In this document: piece by piece, positions 1 through 6,624 of the stretch
How the letters are laid out: each line of letters begins with the position of its first letter
How positions within the stretch are numbered: position 1 is the stretch's first letter
IMG/VR virus record: IMGVR_UViG_3300042478_002451
Location: 1 to 41,248 of that record
DNA length: 41,248 nucleotides
Origin: a virus
Direction: 5' to 3' (one strand)
Notes under the pieces: model-generated
Database searches by the model: none
Seen by the model: only the letters and a program-made list of their open reading frames with translations
What the model was told of the DNA's origin: nothing
Made by a program: the position numbers and the translations under genes

Positions 1-1498
1 ACGGATACCAGAGCATCGAAACCTTGTTCTGTACCACAACAGGGTCATCAGCTGTGAAATCCAGATCGGCAAACTGCTTCCGAATCCGCCGACTGTTTTG
101 ATCACCATTCAGCCAAAGCACCTTGCCGGGTTCAACTGGAACATCAGCCCCTCGCACAGAAAACGGGATTCCGCGTGCAATGTGCTTGGCAAGCGTCATG
201 ACAGCCATAGTTTTGCCGCAACCTCCACGTCCGTGGATCAGCACTGTCCCCGGCTTAGGCAGTAGATCAGGAATCAGGTATTCGATTGGGGTGTCCTCCG
301 TGGCAAAAATTTCCTGCAGAGTTCCTCCCTGTGATCCGCGCCTGTATTCCTGATCCGCAATCAGAAGCCGCACAACCGCAGCGGACTCCCTGTAACCAGC
401 TTCCAGCGCAATTTCGTGGAGCTTGTGCTGCACTTCCGAAGGATTGGGCAACCCCATGGCCGCCGTCGCTCGTTTGACGATTTCCTCGTGCGAAAGACCA
501 GTGCTACGGAATCGCTGCACGCGGTCTTGCTCAGCACTGTCAACAACCCTGCGCAAATCCTCAGACAGCCACAGCCGCCCTGGCATCTGCTGATCAGCCA
601 TCCAGAACAGCGACCCAAGCGTCACCGGCCCTTTCTTGAAGGACTTCCAAACCTCCTCGCAGGGGTTGGAGCTAGCCCACTCTTCGCTGTATTCGGGATC
701 ATCTGACGACCATGCCGCCCACAAGGTGAGGCCCAAGTCCGTAGGCAATTCCGAGTGGATCGCCATACCCACCTTGACCCAGTGGTCCCGACTACCGGCC
801 CCCTGCCCTGGAATCACCCGCAACGCGGACTGAATAATCTCAGCCACCTCAGCCGGATCTCGATCTGAGAAATCAAGCGCCTTGCGGTTTTTGATGAACC
901 CGCCGTCTTGTAGCTCTTTACCGGCGGAATCACGCATCTCAGCCAGCAGCCACGCTGGAGCCTCCGGGATGGCCTCCAGATCGCCCTCAAAGCCGTACCG
1001 CCCAACTGGAGCCTTCCCATCACTGGAGCCCGGATACGCCCCGTAGAGGAGCCCCTGACGGCCCCAGAGGACCTCATAGCCCTGCCCGGTATCGGACAAC
1101 CCAAAACCCCTTACAACGCCCCACAGAGCCTCTGGAACGCGAAACAGGTACTTCGCCGCATTGGCCTTGGTGGACGTAACGACTGGAGCACCGTCGAGCG
1201 AATCGCACCACTTGCTCTTCAATCTGGCGAGATTCCTGTCCACATCAAGGATTACGAGGCCGTTGCTCCTCGCCCCAGTGAACACACCAACCGCCTGGAA
1301 CACTTCCGGCTTGCGCTCGATCTGCAACGCGACATCCGCCGGATCCATGACGACGTGATGCGACCGTTCCAGCGGCGTCTTGCCCTTGCTGACCTTCCCG
1401 GACTGGAGCAGCGCATCTTTCCGGTAAATGGGCGCATACGCCAACCCGATAGGCAACTGGCGCACAAATGCCAGAAGCTCTTGCGTCTCATGCGACAC
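1..1498 (-). CDS. Primase-polymerase / PriCT_2 / RecA-like ATPase, 3' end cut by window edge
   Basis: This is the N-terminal 499 residues of a replication protein that should make primers and couple this to an ATPase. Around residue 80 is LVILDVDRN, the acidic metal-binding motif of bifunctional primase-polymerases. Residues about 219-305 match PriCT_2 (IPGQG, DHWVKVGMAIHSE, LFWMAD). A helical linker follows, then a Walker A loop, GRGGCGKT, at about 422-429 and VLWLNGDQN soon after, as in RepA/AAA_25 ATPases. The start is GTG at 1498, with AGGAG nine to ten bases upstream and an in-frame TAG just before it. The reading frame is open through base 1, so the rest of the ATPase core lies outside the window. 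The C-terminal segment at 40686-41248 may belong to the same gene. Domain calls are from motifs read by eye. Confidence 0.85.
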   Translation of the reverse strand, partial: MSHETQELLAFVRQLPIGLAYAPIYRKDALLQSGKVSKGKTPLERSHHVVMDPADVALQIERKPEVFQAVGVFTGARSNGLVILDVDRNLARLKSKWCDSLDGAPVVTSTKANAAKYLFRVPEALWGVVRGFGLSDTGQGYEVLWGRQGLLYGAYPGSSDGKAPVGRYGFEGDLEAIPEAPAWLLAEMRDSAGKELQDGGFIKNRKALDFSDRDPAEVAEIIQSALRVIPGQGAGSRDHWVKVGMAIHSELPTDLGLTLWAAWSSDDPEYSEEWASSNPCEEVWKSFKKGPVTLGSLFWMADQQMPGRLWLSEDLRRVVDSAEQDRVQRFRSTGLSHEEIVKRATAAMGLPNPSEVQHKLHEIALEAGYRESAAVVRLLIADQEYRRGSQGGTLQEIFATEDTPIEYLIPDLLPKPGTVLIHGRGGCGKTMAVMTLAKHIARGIPFSVRGADVPVEPGKVLWLNGDQNSRRIRKQFADLDFTADDPVVVQNKVSMLWYP

Positions 1499-1511
1499 GA
1501 TGTTAGACTCC

Positions 1512-1517
1512 TACAGT
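1512..1517 (+). promoter_or_regulatory. -10-like box TACAGT ahead of a terminator
   Basis: The sequence CCTACAGTGAAA resembles the boxes at 15962 and 13109. A terminator hairpin begins only 15 bases later and no ORF lies between, so if this box is active it would make a transcript of about 40 bases. Confidence 0.35.
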
Positions 1518-1531
1518 GAAAGTTTTGAGTG

Positions 1532-1563
1532 TGCCCCGAGGCCGGCAGCCTTGGGGCATTTTT
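1532..1563 (+). terminator. Intrinsic terminator
   Basis: The arms TGCCCCGAGGC and GCCTTGGGGCA pair over 11 positions with one G-T wobble around the loop CGGCA, followed by five T. It reads on the plus strand. On the minus strand the same hairpin would lie in the 5' leader of the primase mRNA. Confidence 0.75.
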
Positions 1564-1592
1564 CTATGGTAGCCATCCAGGCAACCCCGTGC

Positions 1593-1598
1593 TACTGT
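1593..1598 (+). promoter_or_regulatory. -10-like box TACTGT
   Basis: GCTACTGTATGAGAGT lies 43 bases before the start at 1642. It closely matches GCTATTGTGTGAGAGT before the gene at 6402. Confidence 0.5.
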
Positions 1599-1641
1599 AT
1601 GAGAGTTGCCACCCGGCGACCATCCAAACCGACCATTCACC

Positions 1642-2223
1642 ATGGCATTTCTTTCCAAGACTGCTTCAGCCAACGTCAACAGCTCGGGCAGCGGCGGCGG
1701 CTACCTGCAACTTTCCAAACTCCCTGACGGCGGCTCAGTCCGCTTCGCACTGCTCTCGGACGAGCCCCTGGAGGGCTACGAAGTCTGGGGCCAATGCGCC
1801 GGCCAGTCCAAGCCCTTCCGCTTCGAGCAAGAACCCACCCCCGAGGACGTCACGGTGGAGCTGGGCGACTTTGAAGCACGCGAAGGCCGTGGCGGCCCCG
1901 GCACCGTCGACCTGAAGTTTTTCATTGCGGTCCCGGTCTACAACTACGAGTCCGGCAAAGTCCAAGTCCTGCAGATCACGCAGAAGTCCATTCTGAAGGA
2001 AATCGACCAGATCTCCCAGATGGAGGACTACGAGGACCTGCTTGCCTGGGACTTCACGATTAGCAAGAAAGGCTCGGGCCTTACGACGGAGTACACGGTC
2101 CGCCCTGTCCCCCGCAAGAAAGGCAGCCAAGAGCACATCGACGCCGCCTGGCTCGAATCCAAGTCCGAAGGCTTCGACATCAGCCGCCTCCTTACCGGCG
2201 GTAACCCTTTCAAGGCTGCCTGA
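1642..2223 (+). CDS. Probable ssDNA-binding protein
   Basis: A 193-residue soluble protein. After a glycine/serine-rich N-terminus (about residues 10-20) comes a beta-rich region, then QITQKSILKEIDQI near residue 112 and a segment with KKGSGLTTEYTVRPVPRKK. This arrangement resembles single-stranded DNA-binding proteins of many phages, in which a 'QKSIL' helix precedes the last strands of the OB fold. It lies beside the primase-ATPase and a recombination-type nuclease, which fits a replication role. I chose ATG 1642, not the upstream in-frame codons, because the box at 1593 leaves a normal leader. The C-terminus (GGNPFKAA) is not acidic, unlike classical SSB tails. The function is inferred from resemblance; a different nucleic-acid-binding role is possible. 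Confidence 0.6.
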   Translation: MAFLSKTASANVNSSGSGGGYLQLSKLPDGGSVRFALLSDEPLEGYEVWGQCAGQSKPFRFEQEPTPEDVTVELGDFEAREGRGGPGTVDLKFFIAVPVYNYESGKVQVLQITQKSILKEIDQISQMEDYEDLLAWDFTISKKGSGLTTEYTVRPVPRKKGSQEHIDAAWLESKSEGFDISRLLTGGNPFKAA

Positions 2224-2224
2224 C

Positions 2225-2425
2225 ATGGATCAGCAGTGCTACACCTGCCGCTAGGGCTGGTACTTCGAGGACATCGAAAAGGAGCCGCAAAACTCCTTCG
2301 GAGAATGTCATCGACACGCCCCCAGCCCCGTCGCTTACAACGACAACATCGTGCATCACAAAACCCTGTGGCCCGTCGTACACGGTGAAAGCGGTTGCGG
2401 CGACTGGACTAGCCGGTTTACTTAA
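2225..2425 (+). pseudogene. Small Cys-rich (zinc-finger-like) protein interrupted by an in-frame amber codon
   Basis: ATG 2225 follows the stop of the preceding gene by one base. The frame reads nine codons (ending CYTCR), then TAG at 2252-2254, then 56 further sense codons to TAA at 2423. The part after the TAG keeps the features of a small phage zinc protein: GWYFEDIE, GECHRHAPSP, LWPVV and CGDW. The CxxC half of the expected zinc site lies before the amber and the rest after it, so the frame was clearly one gene. The amber sits where family members usually have an aromatic residue (CRF/CRY), so one base change from Tyr or Trp would create it. It could be a dead gene, a sequence error, or a gene read through by suppression. 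Other genes here end in TAG, so general TAG recoding is unlikely. Confidence 0.65.
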
Positions 2426-2441
2426 ACACTATTAAGTTACG

Positions 2442-2464
2442 GCCCCCTTCACCGGGGGCTTTTT
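2442..2464 (+). terminator. Intrinsic terminator
   Basis: The stem GCCCCC/GGGGGC with loop TTCACC is followed by TTTTT. It closes the unit that begins at 1642. Confidence 0.85.
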
Positions 2465-2488
2465 ATTGCCAAACCGAGCTTGACAGGG

Positions 2489-2494
2489 TAATGT
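2489..2494 (+). promoter_or_regulatory. -10-like box TAATGT
   Basis: GGGTAATGTAG lies directly downstream of the terminator and 22 bases before ATG 2517. A TTGACA sequence starts at 2480, but it is too close to act as a standard -35 for this box. Confidence 0.4.
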
Positions 2495-2516
2495 AGTTAT
2501 GGGAAAGAATATCCAA

Positions 2517-3359
2517 ATGGCCTCCAACACACAAGACACCCTGGCATCACTACGTAAATGGAGGCTGGTACAAGACAACTCTGGCCCATTCCGCGTCTAC
2601 CGAGACGCAAACGGTACTATCTACCATAGTGTTACACACATCCTGAAGGAAACCAGCGATACAACAGGACTGGAGCGCTGGATCGCCCGCCTGGGACCCG
2701 AAGAGGCCACCACCCAGCGCAACGTTGCCGCCACCCGAGGCAACATGGCCCATTCACAAGCTGAATATTTGCTTAAGACTTCCCAGCAGCTGGCACGTAA
2801 CACCGCCAACAAGCGCAACGCCATTCACTGGGACACCCAAGGCCTGGCCCGCATCCCACCCAAGATCACCCAGTGGGCCCTGACCAAAGTCCGCCCCACC
2901 GTCCCTAGAGTTGGCTGGAGCGCCTCCGGCTACGCCCGTGGCCTCTCCGACTGGATCGCCGCTAACGCGACCGAGATCTTCGCGTCTGAGTTTTCCATTC
3001 ATCACCCGGCTGGCTTCGCTGGAACAGCAGACGCCTTACTCGGCTTCAAAAATAACGCCATCGTTGTAGCCGACTGGAAGACCAGCGTCGGCCGCAAAAC
3101 CACAAAAGACGAAGACGGCCTGGAACGCCTGCCGCCCGGCCATTCATACATCGACCAATGCGGGGCCTACAGCCTGGGACTCCGCCATCTAACCGGACTC
3201 AAGCCCACCGGCGCCGTGATCGTGTTGGCACGCCGTTGCGGTGCCCCCAACGTCCACTGGATGAACCCGGACGAGCTGGAACAGGCGGAGCACTCGTTTC
3301 TTGCACGAGTAGAACGATACTTTGCCCAACTTGCCAGTCCCATTCAAGACACAGACTGA
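2517..3359 (+). CDS. PD-(D/E)XK nuclease (RecB/Cas4-like exonuclease)
   Basis: A 280-residue protein of the PD-(D/E)XK superfamily, expected to degrade or resect DNA during phage replication or recombination. GTADALLGF at about residue 168 gives the motif II aspartate, VADWKTS at about 184-190 gives the (D/E)XK motif, and YIDQCGAY at about 211 is the Q-xxx-Y motif of RecB-like enzymes. The N-terminus contains YHSVTHILKE, a segment typical of phage members. I prefer ATG 2517 over the in-frame ATG at 2499 because 2499 lies almost on top of the putative promoter; both would give the same domain. Its position next to the primase and ssDNA-binding-like genes supports a replication/recombination role. 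Confidence 0.8.
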   Translation: MASNTQDTLASLRKWRLVQDNSGPFRVYRDANGTIYHSVTHILKETSDTTGLERWIARLGPEEATTQRNVAATRGNMAHSQAEYLLKTSQQLARNTANKRNAIHWDTQGLARIPPKITQWALTKVRPTVPRVGWSASGYARGLSDWIAANATEIFASEFSIHHPAGFAGTADALLGFKNNAIVVADWKTSVGRKTTKDEDGLERLPPGHSYIDQCGAYSLGLRHLTGLKPTGAVIVLARRCGAPNVHWMNPDELEQAEHSFLARVERYFAQLASPIQDTD

Positions 3360-3365
3360 GACTGG

Positions 3366-3371
3366 TGGTAC
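3366..3371 (+). promoter_or_regulatory. -10-like box TACAAT
   Basis: GGTGGTACAATGG is close to the bacterial -10 consensus and lies about 60 bases before the HNH gene. The homing endonuclease may carry its own promoter. Confidence 0.45.
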
Positions 3372-3432
3372 AATGGGTGCCTGAGCGTGGCTGGAACCAC
3401 CTCAGGCCGGACAACCTACCATTCAGGCCGTC

Positions 3433-3903
3433 ATGTCACAGTCTACATACCCGGCTGTCGATCTCCTGTGGGAGAAATACAGCTACAACCCATTCACTGG
3501 GACGCTGCACAAGCGCAAAAGCGGCATTCAAGTGAAGGGTTTCCCTACCTCAAACAAGCGCGGATGGTGCATTCATCTGACTTGGGATGGTAAACGCATT
3601 CAAACCAGCTATGCCAGGGTTGTGTATGCCTGGTGCACTGGTGCATGGCCCATTCATCAGGTGGATCACATAAACCGGAATCCTCGTGACAATCGCATTC
3701 AAAACTTGCGGGATGTAACTAACCGCGAGAATTGTCAGAACCGTGCCAACTTTGGCCACTGGCTGGAGCGTGATCAGTGCTGGCAAGCCCGGATCAGGAT
3801 CGACGGCAAGTTGAAATACCTAGGCCGCCACAAAACAAGGGAAGCCGCCCAACAAGCCTATAGGGAGGCTTGCCAGGCGGCAGGTTTACCGTGTCTGACT
3901 TAA
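3433..3903 (+). CDS. HNH homing endonuclease with AP2-like DNA-binding domain
   Basis: A 156-residue protein with two parts. The HNH nuclease core is VDHINRNPRDNRIQN at about residues 77-91, followed by NRENCQNR, in which the metal-binding His and Asn are present. Residues about 110-150 (WQARIRIDGKLKYLGRHKTREAA) match the AP2/ERF-like DNA-binding fold that often follows HNH in phage homing enzymes. It stands between the nuclease gene and a leftward cassette and has its own promoter-like box, which fits a free-standing mobile gene. No intron or split host gene is visible beside it. Confidence 0.9.
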   Translation: MSQSTYPAVDLLWEKYSYNPFTGTLHKRKSGIQVKGFPTSNKRGWCIHLTWDGKRIQTSYARVVYAWCTGAWPIHQVDHINRNPRDNRIQNLRDVTNRENCQNRANFGHWLERDQCWQARIRIDGKLKYLGRHKTREAAQQAYREACQAAGLPCLT

Positions 3904-4322
3904 GCGGTTTGCCTGGTACGCGGCTTGTAGCTTGCCCGGGGTTTGCCGCGATCGGTTCTGGGCTTGCGTGGTGCCCCCGGCTTGTTGCGCGTGGTCGGTT
4001 TCGTGCGCGTTTTTTCTGCACTTAATTTCAGGCCTGCCGGCTTAAGGTCACTGGGGCAAGCCTCGCCCCGGTTGACGGTCTGGCAAGCCTCCCAATACGG
4101 GATCAGGCTCTCCCAAAGCTCGCGGATACCCTCTTTGCCGTGCTGCTGGTGCAACGTCAGCAGGTCCCGCCATTCGGCAGCGGTAAGAGTCGACCGCTCG
4201 GCGCAATACCGCAGGTCCCGTAACTGGCGCTTTTCGTTGCGGATTTGCTCGCGCAGCAGTTCGCGGGCGTCTGCCGCCAGCTGTTTACGCTCGCGTTGTG
4301 TCGTCCATTCGCCGCCGCTCAT
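3900..4322 (-). CDS. Unknown basic protein with Lys/Arg/Pro-rich tail
   Basis: A 140-residue protein I do not recognise. Residues 1-80 are predicted helical (RERKQLAADARELLREQIRNE and a tryptophan-containing helix). The last 45 residues are very rich in K, R, P and T, as in nucleic-acid-binding tails. ATG 4322 overlaps the stop of the upstream gene as ATGA, so the two are translationally coupled. Its 3' end overlaps the convergent HNH gene by 4 bases. Confidence 0.6.
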   Translation of the reverse strand: MSGGEWTTQRERKQLAADARELLREQIRNEKRQLRDLRYCAERSTLTAAEWRDLLTLHQQHGKEGIRELWESLIPYWEACQTVNRGEACPSDLKPAGLKLSAEKTRTKPTTRNKPGAPRKPRTDRGKPRASYKPRTRQTA

Positions 4323-4567
4323 GCCAGAACCTCCCGCAACCATGCCTGGCACGCTTTGACGCTGGCGGCGCTTAGGTAGGTTCCGTCACCGTCAAGAGTG
4401 AGACCCTGTGTAATGCCCTGGAACGTTGACAGGTAGTAGGAGCTCAAAAGCCAACCGCCGGGCCGCCTGAACTCAACGATTGGCTCAGGGTGGCCGCCTG
4501 GCACTCGCTCGACGGCCGCCAGACTGACCTGTAAAGGTGCCTGGCACGTTGTCAGCATGCTGCGCAT
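4319..4567 (-). CDS. Small unknown protein
   Basis: An 82-residue protein without a recognised domain. It contains FRRPGGWLLSSYY and ends in an amphipathic helix (SVKACQAWLREVLA). The start at 4567 is preferred because a TACTGT box on the minus strand (4595-4600) lies 27 bases upstream, the spacing seen elsewhere here; ATG 4558 is an alternative. It is the first gene of a two-gene leftward unit inside a rightward region. Confidence 0.55.
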   Translation of the reverse strand: MRSMLTTCQAPLQVSLAAVERVPGGHPEPIVEFRRPGGWLLSSYYLSTFQGITQGLTLDGDGTYLSAASVKACQAWLREVLA

Positions 4568-4594
4568 GGTCCCTCGGTAAGGGTGAACCCTTGC

Positions 4595-4600
4595 ACAGTA
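4595..4600 (-). promoter_or_regulatory. -10-like box TACTGT (leftward)
   Basis: On the minus strand GTTACTGTGCAAG matches the plus-strand sequence TTACTGTGCAAG at 6585. It should drive the leftward pair, back to back with the box at 4676. Confidence 0.5.
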
Positions 4601-4675
4601 ACAGCACAAGCAACCCAGCCGGCCGGACTGTTAAGTATCACAACAGCGGCAGAGTGTGGGCAGGGCTGGGGCCCA

Positions 4676-4681
4676 TACTGT
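4676..4681 (+). promoter_or_regulatory. -10-like box TACTGT (rightward)
   Basis: CCATACTGTGGTCGG lies 37 bases before ATG 4719, divergent from the leftward box at 4595. Confidence 0.45.
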
Positions 4682-4718
4682 GGTCGGGCTAACGCCCTCC
4701 CACAAACCACACCACAGG

Positions 4719-5168
4719 ATGGGACTCATGAAGAACCGCACCGTTCACCCGGCAGAGTTTGCCGCCTGGCGCCCCAGCATGGTTGACGCTGCCTTATGGG
4801 AGACGATCCTATGGGCTAGCACTGACGACGATGGCGAACCCTTAGACCGGAATCATGACCAGACTGCGGCATGGCGTGAAGACATGCAGGCCCTGTCTGA
4901 TCAGTACTACAGCTGGCGTGATCTGGCGGATGCTTGTCTGATAGAGCACGGGTTAGGCGAACTGAGCCTCGAAGATCTGTTAGGCGACCGTGTCGAGCAT
5001 TGCTACGTTCTGGCGCGAGACGGCCATGGCGTCAGCATGATGGATCGGTGGCTGCCTGGCGTTGAGCGTGATTGCTGCGAAACCATGGAGCAGCTAGCAA
5101 AGGCGCAGGGACCCATCGGCGCTTACGTCGGAGATGATGACCGGGTCTATCTCAGCTGGTCCTTTTGA
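4719..5168 (+). CDS. Unknown acidic protein
   Basis: A 149-residue acidic protein rich in Asp, Glu and Trp (for example ILWASTDDDGEPLDRNHD). I see no catalytic motif. It ends in YVGDDDRVYLSWSF. The start ATG 4719 (MGLMKNRTVHP) is chosen because CACACCAC stands exactly 11 bases upstream, as it does at the genes at 6402 and 6625; ATG 4728 is a close alternative. Small acidic proteins in early phage regions sometimes act as DNA mimics or host inhibitors, but nothing here proves that. Confidence 0.7.
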   Translation: MGLMKNRTVHPAEFAAWRPSMVDAALWETILWASTDDDGEPLDRNHDQTAAWREDMQALSDQYYSWRDLADACLIEHGLGELSLEDLLGDRVEHCYVLARDGHGVSMMDRWLPGVERDCCETMEQLAKAQGPIGAYVGDDDRVYLSWSF

Positions 5169-5188
5169 CAGTCGGCCGGTTCAGGCCT

Positions 5189-5194
5189 TACCAT
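5189..5194 (+). promoter_or_regulatory. -10-like box TACCAT
   Basis: CTTACCATTGCACATAAG lies 30 bases before ATG 5225 and fits the TANNNT pattern, with a weak match. Confidence 0.3.
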
Positions 5195-5224
5195 TGCACA
5201 TAAGCCACACCACGGCAAACCACC

Positions 5225-5701
5225 ATGGCAACAGCAACACTGACTGACTCGCATCGTGACGCCTTCTTCTCGGCACGTAGCACGATGCAGACTATTGAGG
5301 CTCTCTATGATCTGGCTATGTTTGCCAGTGCTAGGGACTGGAGCATTGAAGACCTAGCCCCAGCGTCCGCAGCATTTGCGGCTGATCAGGGCTGGGACCT
5401 TGACGCTACCCGCGACAGTATCGGCGAGGCAGTCTCGGACTATGCGCGGGAACTGCCCCTGTCTGTCCTAGTCCGTTCAGACTGGCACGCTCCCGGTTCG
5501 GACTTTGAGCCTGCGCAGTTCGAACTGCTGCTAGCGACTGGTGGCCCGGCAGTCCGCATCATCGGCGAGTTAGACCACCGATTGGAACCCTACAGGCCGC
5601 AACTGCAGTATCAAGACTGGGGCATCCCCTGGACTGATCACCCCGAGAGCAAGGCGGACTGGCTTGAGTGGTTCGCCGGGTTGTTTTGGTACGGGGGCTG
5701 A
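5225..5701 (+). CDS. Unknown acidic phage protein
   Basis: A 158-residue acidic protein. The C-terminal half holds VRIIGELDHRLEPYRPQLQYQDWG followed by TDHPESKADWLEWFAGLFW. I have seen similar segments in small early proteins of other phages, without an assigned function. No signal peptide, membrane segment or catalytic motif is visible. The leader carries CACACCACGGC, a variant of the sequence in front of three neighbours. A strong terminator follows, so it ends an early unit. Confidence 0.75.
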   Translation: MATATLTDSHRDAFFSARSTMQTIEALYDLAMFASARDWSIEDLAPASAAFAADQGWDLDATRDSIGEAVSDYARELPLSVLVRSDWHAPGSDFEPAQFELLLATGGPAVRIIGELDHRLEPYRPQLQYQDWGIPWTDHPESKADWLEWFAGLFWYGG

Positions 5702-5724
5702 CTGGCACACTCCAGACCCTACGG

Positions 5725-5749
5725 GCCCGGCCATGCTGCCGGGCTTTTT
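5725..5749 (+). terminator. Intrinsic terminator
   Basis: The 7-bp stem GCCCGGC/GCCGGGC with loop CATGCT is followed by TTTTT. It separates the early genes from the packaging genes. Confidence 0.85.
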
Positions 5750-5815
5750 GCTGCGCTCGCTTCGCTCGCTTGCAACGTGAGAGCTTAAGATTAAAGCACT
5801 GCCTGGGATGCAACA

Positions 5816-6301
5816 GTGAACGACGCACCGGAACTTAACAGCGAAGCTCCGGAACTTACGCCGGAGACTGATAGCAAAGTCGTTACCAACGTCGCTAACG
5901 ACGACAGCAAACGGTGGCGCGGTGGTCGTGGTCCCGCTGACAAAGTCGAAGAACGGGTGAACTGGTGCTATGCCGAGATGCTCAACGGTGGGACACGGCG
6001 TCAAGTAACCGCTCGCCTTACTCAACGCTTCGGCGTGTCTCTGAGAACGGCAGACTCTGACTACTCCCGCGCATTGGAGCTTTTAAAGGTTGAGCAACAG
6101 GCCACAAGGTCCGATCTTCTGAACCATATCCAGGCGCTAAGGCTTGCCACTGTACGTAAGGCTCTAGCTAAGGGTCAGCTACAGACTGTGGCAATGCTGC
6201 TCAAAGACATGGGCGCGGTGATTGGTGAGGTCGCACCGGAGACCCTGGCGGCCCAAGCGCCAGCGCTGCAAATCACGGTTGAGGACAAGCGGCAGGCCTG
6301 A
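5816..6301 (+). CDS. terS: Terminase small subunit
   Basis: A 161-residue protein that should recognise the packaging site and recruit the large subunit. The N-terminal 35 residues are acidic and disordered. Residues about 42-80 contain a helix-turn-helix (GTRRQVTARLTQRFGVSLRTADSDY), followed by long helices suited to ring assembly (LLNHIQALRLATVRKALAKG). It starts with GTG 5816; no ATG fits. The large terminase lies 683 bases downstream, with two tiny genes and a palindrome-rich gap between. The call rests on architecture and position. Confidence 0.8.
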   Translation: MNDAPELNSEAPELTPETDSKVVTNVANDDSKRWRGGRGPADKVEERVNWCYAEMLNGGTRRQVTARLTQRFGVSLRTADSDYSRALELLKVEQQATRSDLLNHIQALRLATVRKALAKGQLQTVAMLLKDMGAVIGEVAPETLAAQAPALQITVEDKRQA

Positions 6302-6368
6302 TCCCCTGCGATTGTTACAGAGTGTGAAGCCTGGGACGCTGCGACCTCGACGCGACCCCAGGCGTCGC

Positions 6369-6374
6369 TATTGT
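6369..6374 (+). promoter_or_regulatory. -10-like box TATTGT
   Basis: GCTATTGTGTGAGAGT lies 27 bases before ATG 6402 and is nearly the same as the sequence at 1592. Confidence 0.5.
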
Positions 6375-6390
6375 GTGAGAGTAGTTCAGG

Positions 6391-6401
6391 CACACCACGC
6401 C
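6391..6401 (+). promoter_or_regulatory. Conserved leader CACACCACGCC abutting a start codon
   Basis: This 11-mer directly precedes ATG 6402 and recurs exactly before ATG 6625 (6614-6624). CACACCACAGG precedes ATG 4719, and CACACCACGGC lies 19 bases before ATG 5225. None of these genes has a good Shine-Dalgarno sequence. Confidence 0.55.
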
Positions 6402-6524
6402 ATGAAGCGCACCATTGCCGCTCTCGTTCTGCTGGCACTCGCCACGTCCACCGCTAACCTGCCCCTCGCCGTGGCACTCGCGGCTGGGGGCCTGGCCATC
6501 GGCGCCACGGTTCCGGCGGACTAG
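6402..6524 (+). CDS. 40-residue hydrophobic membrane protein
   Basis: MKRT is followed by about 35 mostly hydrophobic residues (ALVLLALATSTANLPLA and VALAAGGLAIGATV), enough for one long or two short membrane segments. It has its own promoter-like box and the CACACCACGCC leader that it shares with the next small gene. A cleaved signal peptide is possible, but there would be almost nothing left to export. The function is unknown. Confidence 0.6.
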   Translation: MKRTIAALVLLALATSTANLPLAVALAAGGLAIGATVPAD

Positions 6525-6585
6525 TACAACGGCACTACGTTACGTTTTATCAACATCTGGCCGGGCTCCCACGGGTCCGGCTTCT

Positions 6586-6591
6586 TACTGT
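6586..6591 (+). promoter_or_regulatory. -10-like box TACTGT
   Basis: TTACTGTGCAAGACTAG lies 33 bases before ATG 6625, after a weak GCCGG/CCGGC hairpin at 6560-6581. Confidence 0.45.
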
Positions 6592-6624
6592 GCAAGACTA
6601 GGGAGTCCTTCGGCACACCACGCC

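Noticed and set aside
2252-2254. General reassignment of TAG to an amino acid in this phage
   Set aside because: Many sound genes end with TAG at the right length (for example at 6522, 6808, 16520, 28184 and 24365), so only local read-through could apply.
5750-5775. GCTCGCTTCGCTCGCTT tandem copy after the terminator
   Set aside because: Two short copies of CGCTCGCTT only; too short for a repeat array, and similar runs occur by chance after rho-independent terminators.
6560-6581. GCCGG/CCGGC hairpin as a terminator before the gene at 6625
   Set aside because: The stem is 5 bp and followed only by CTTCTT, so terminator function is doubtful.
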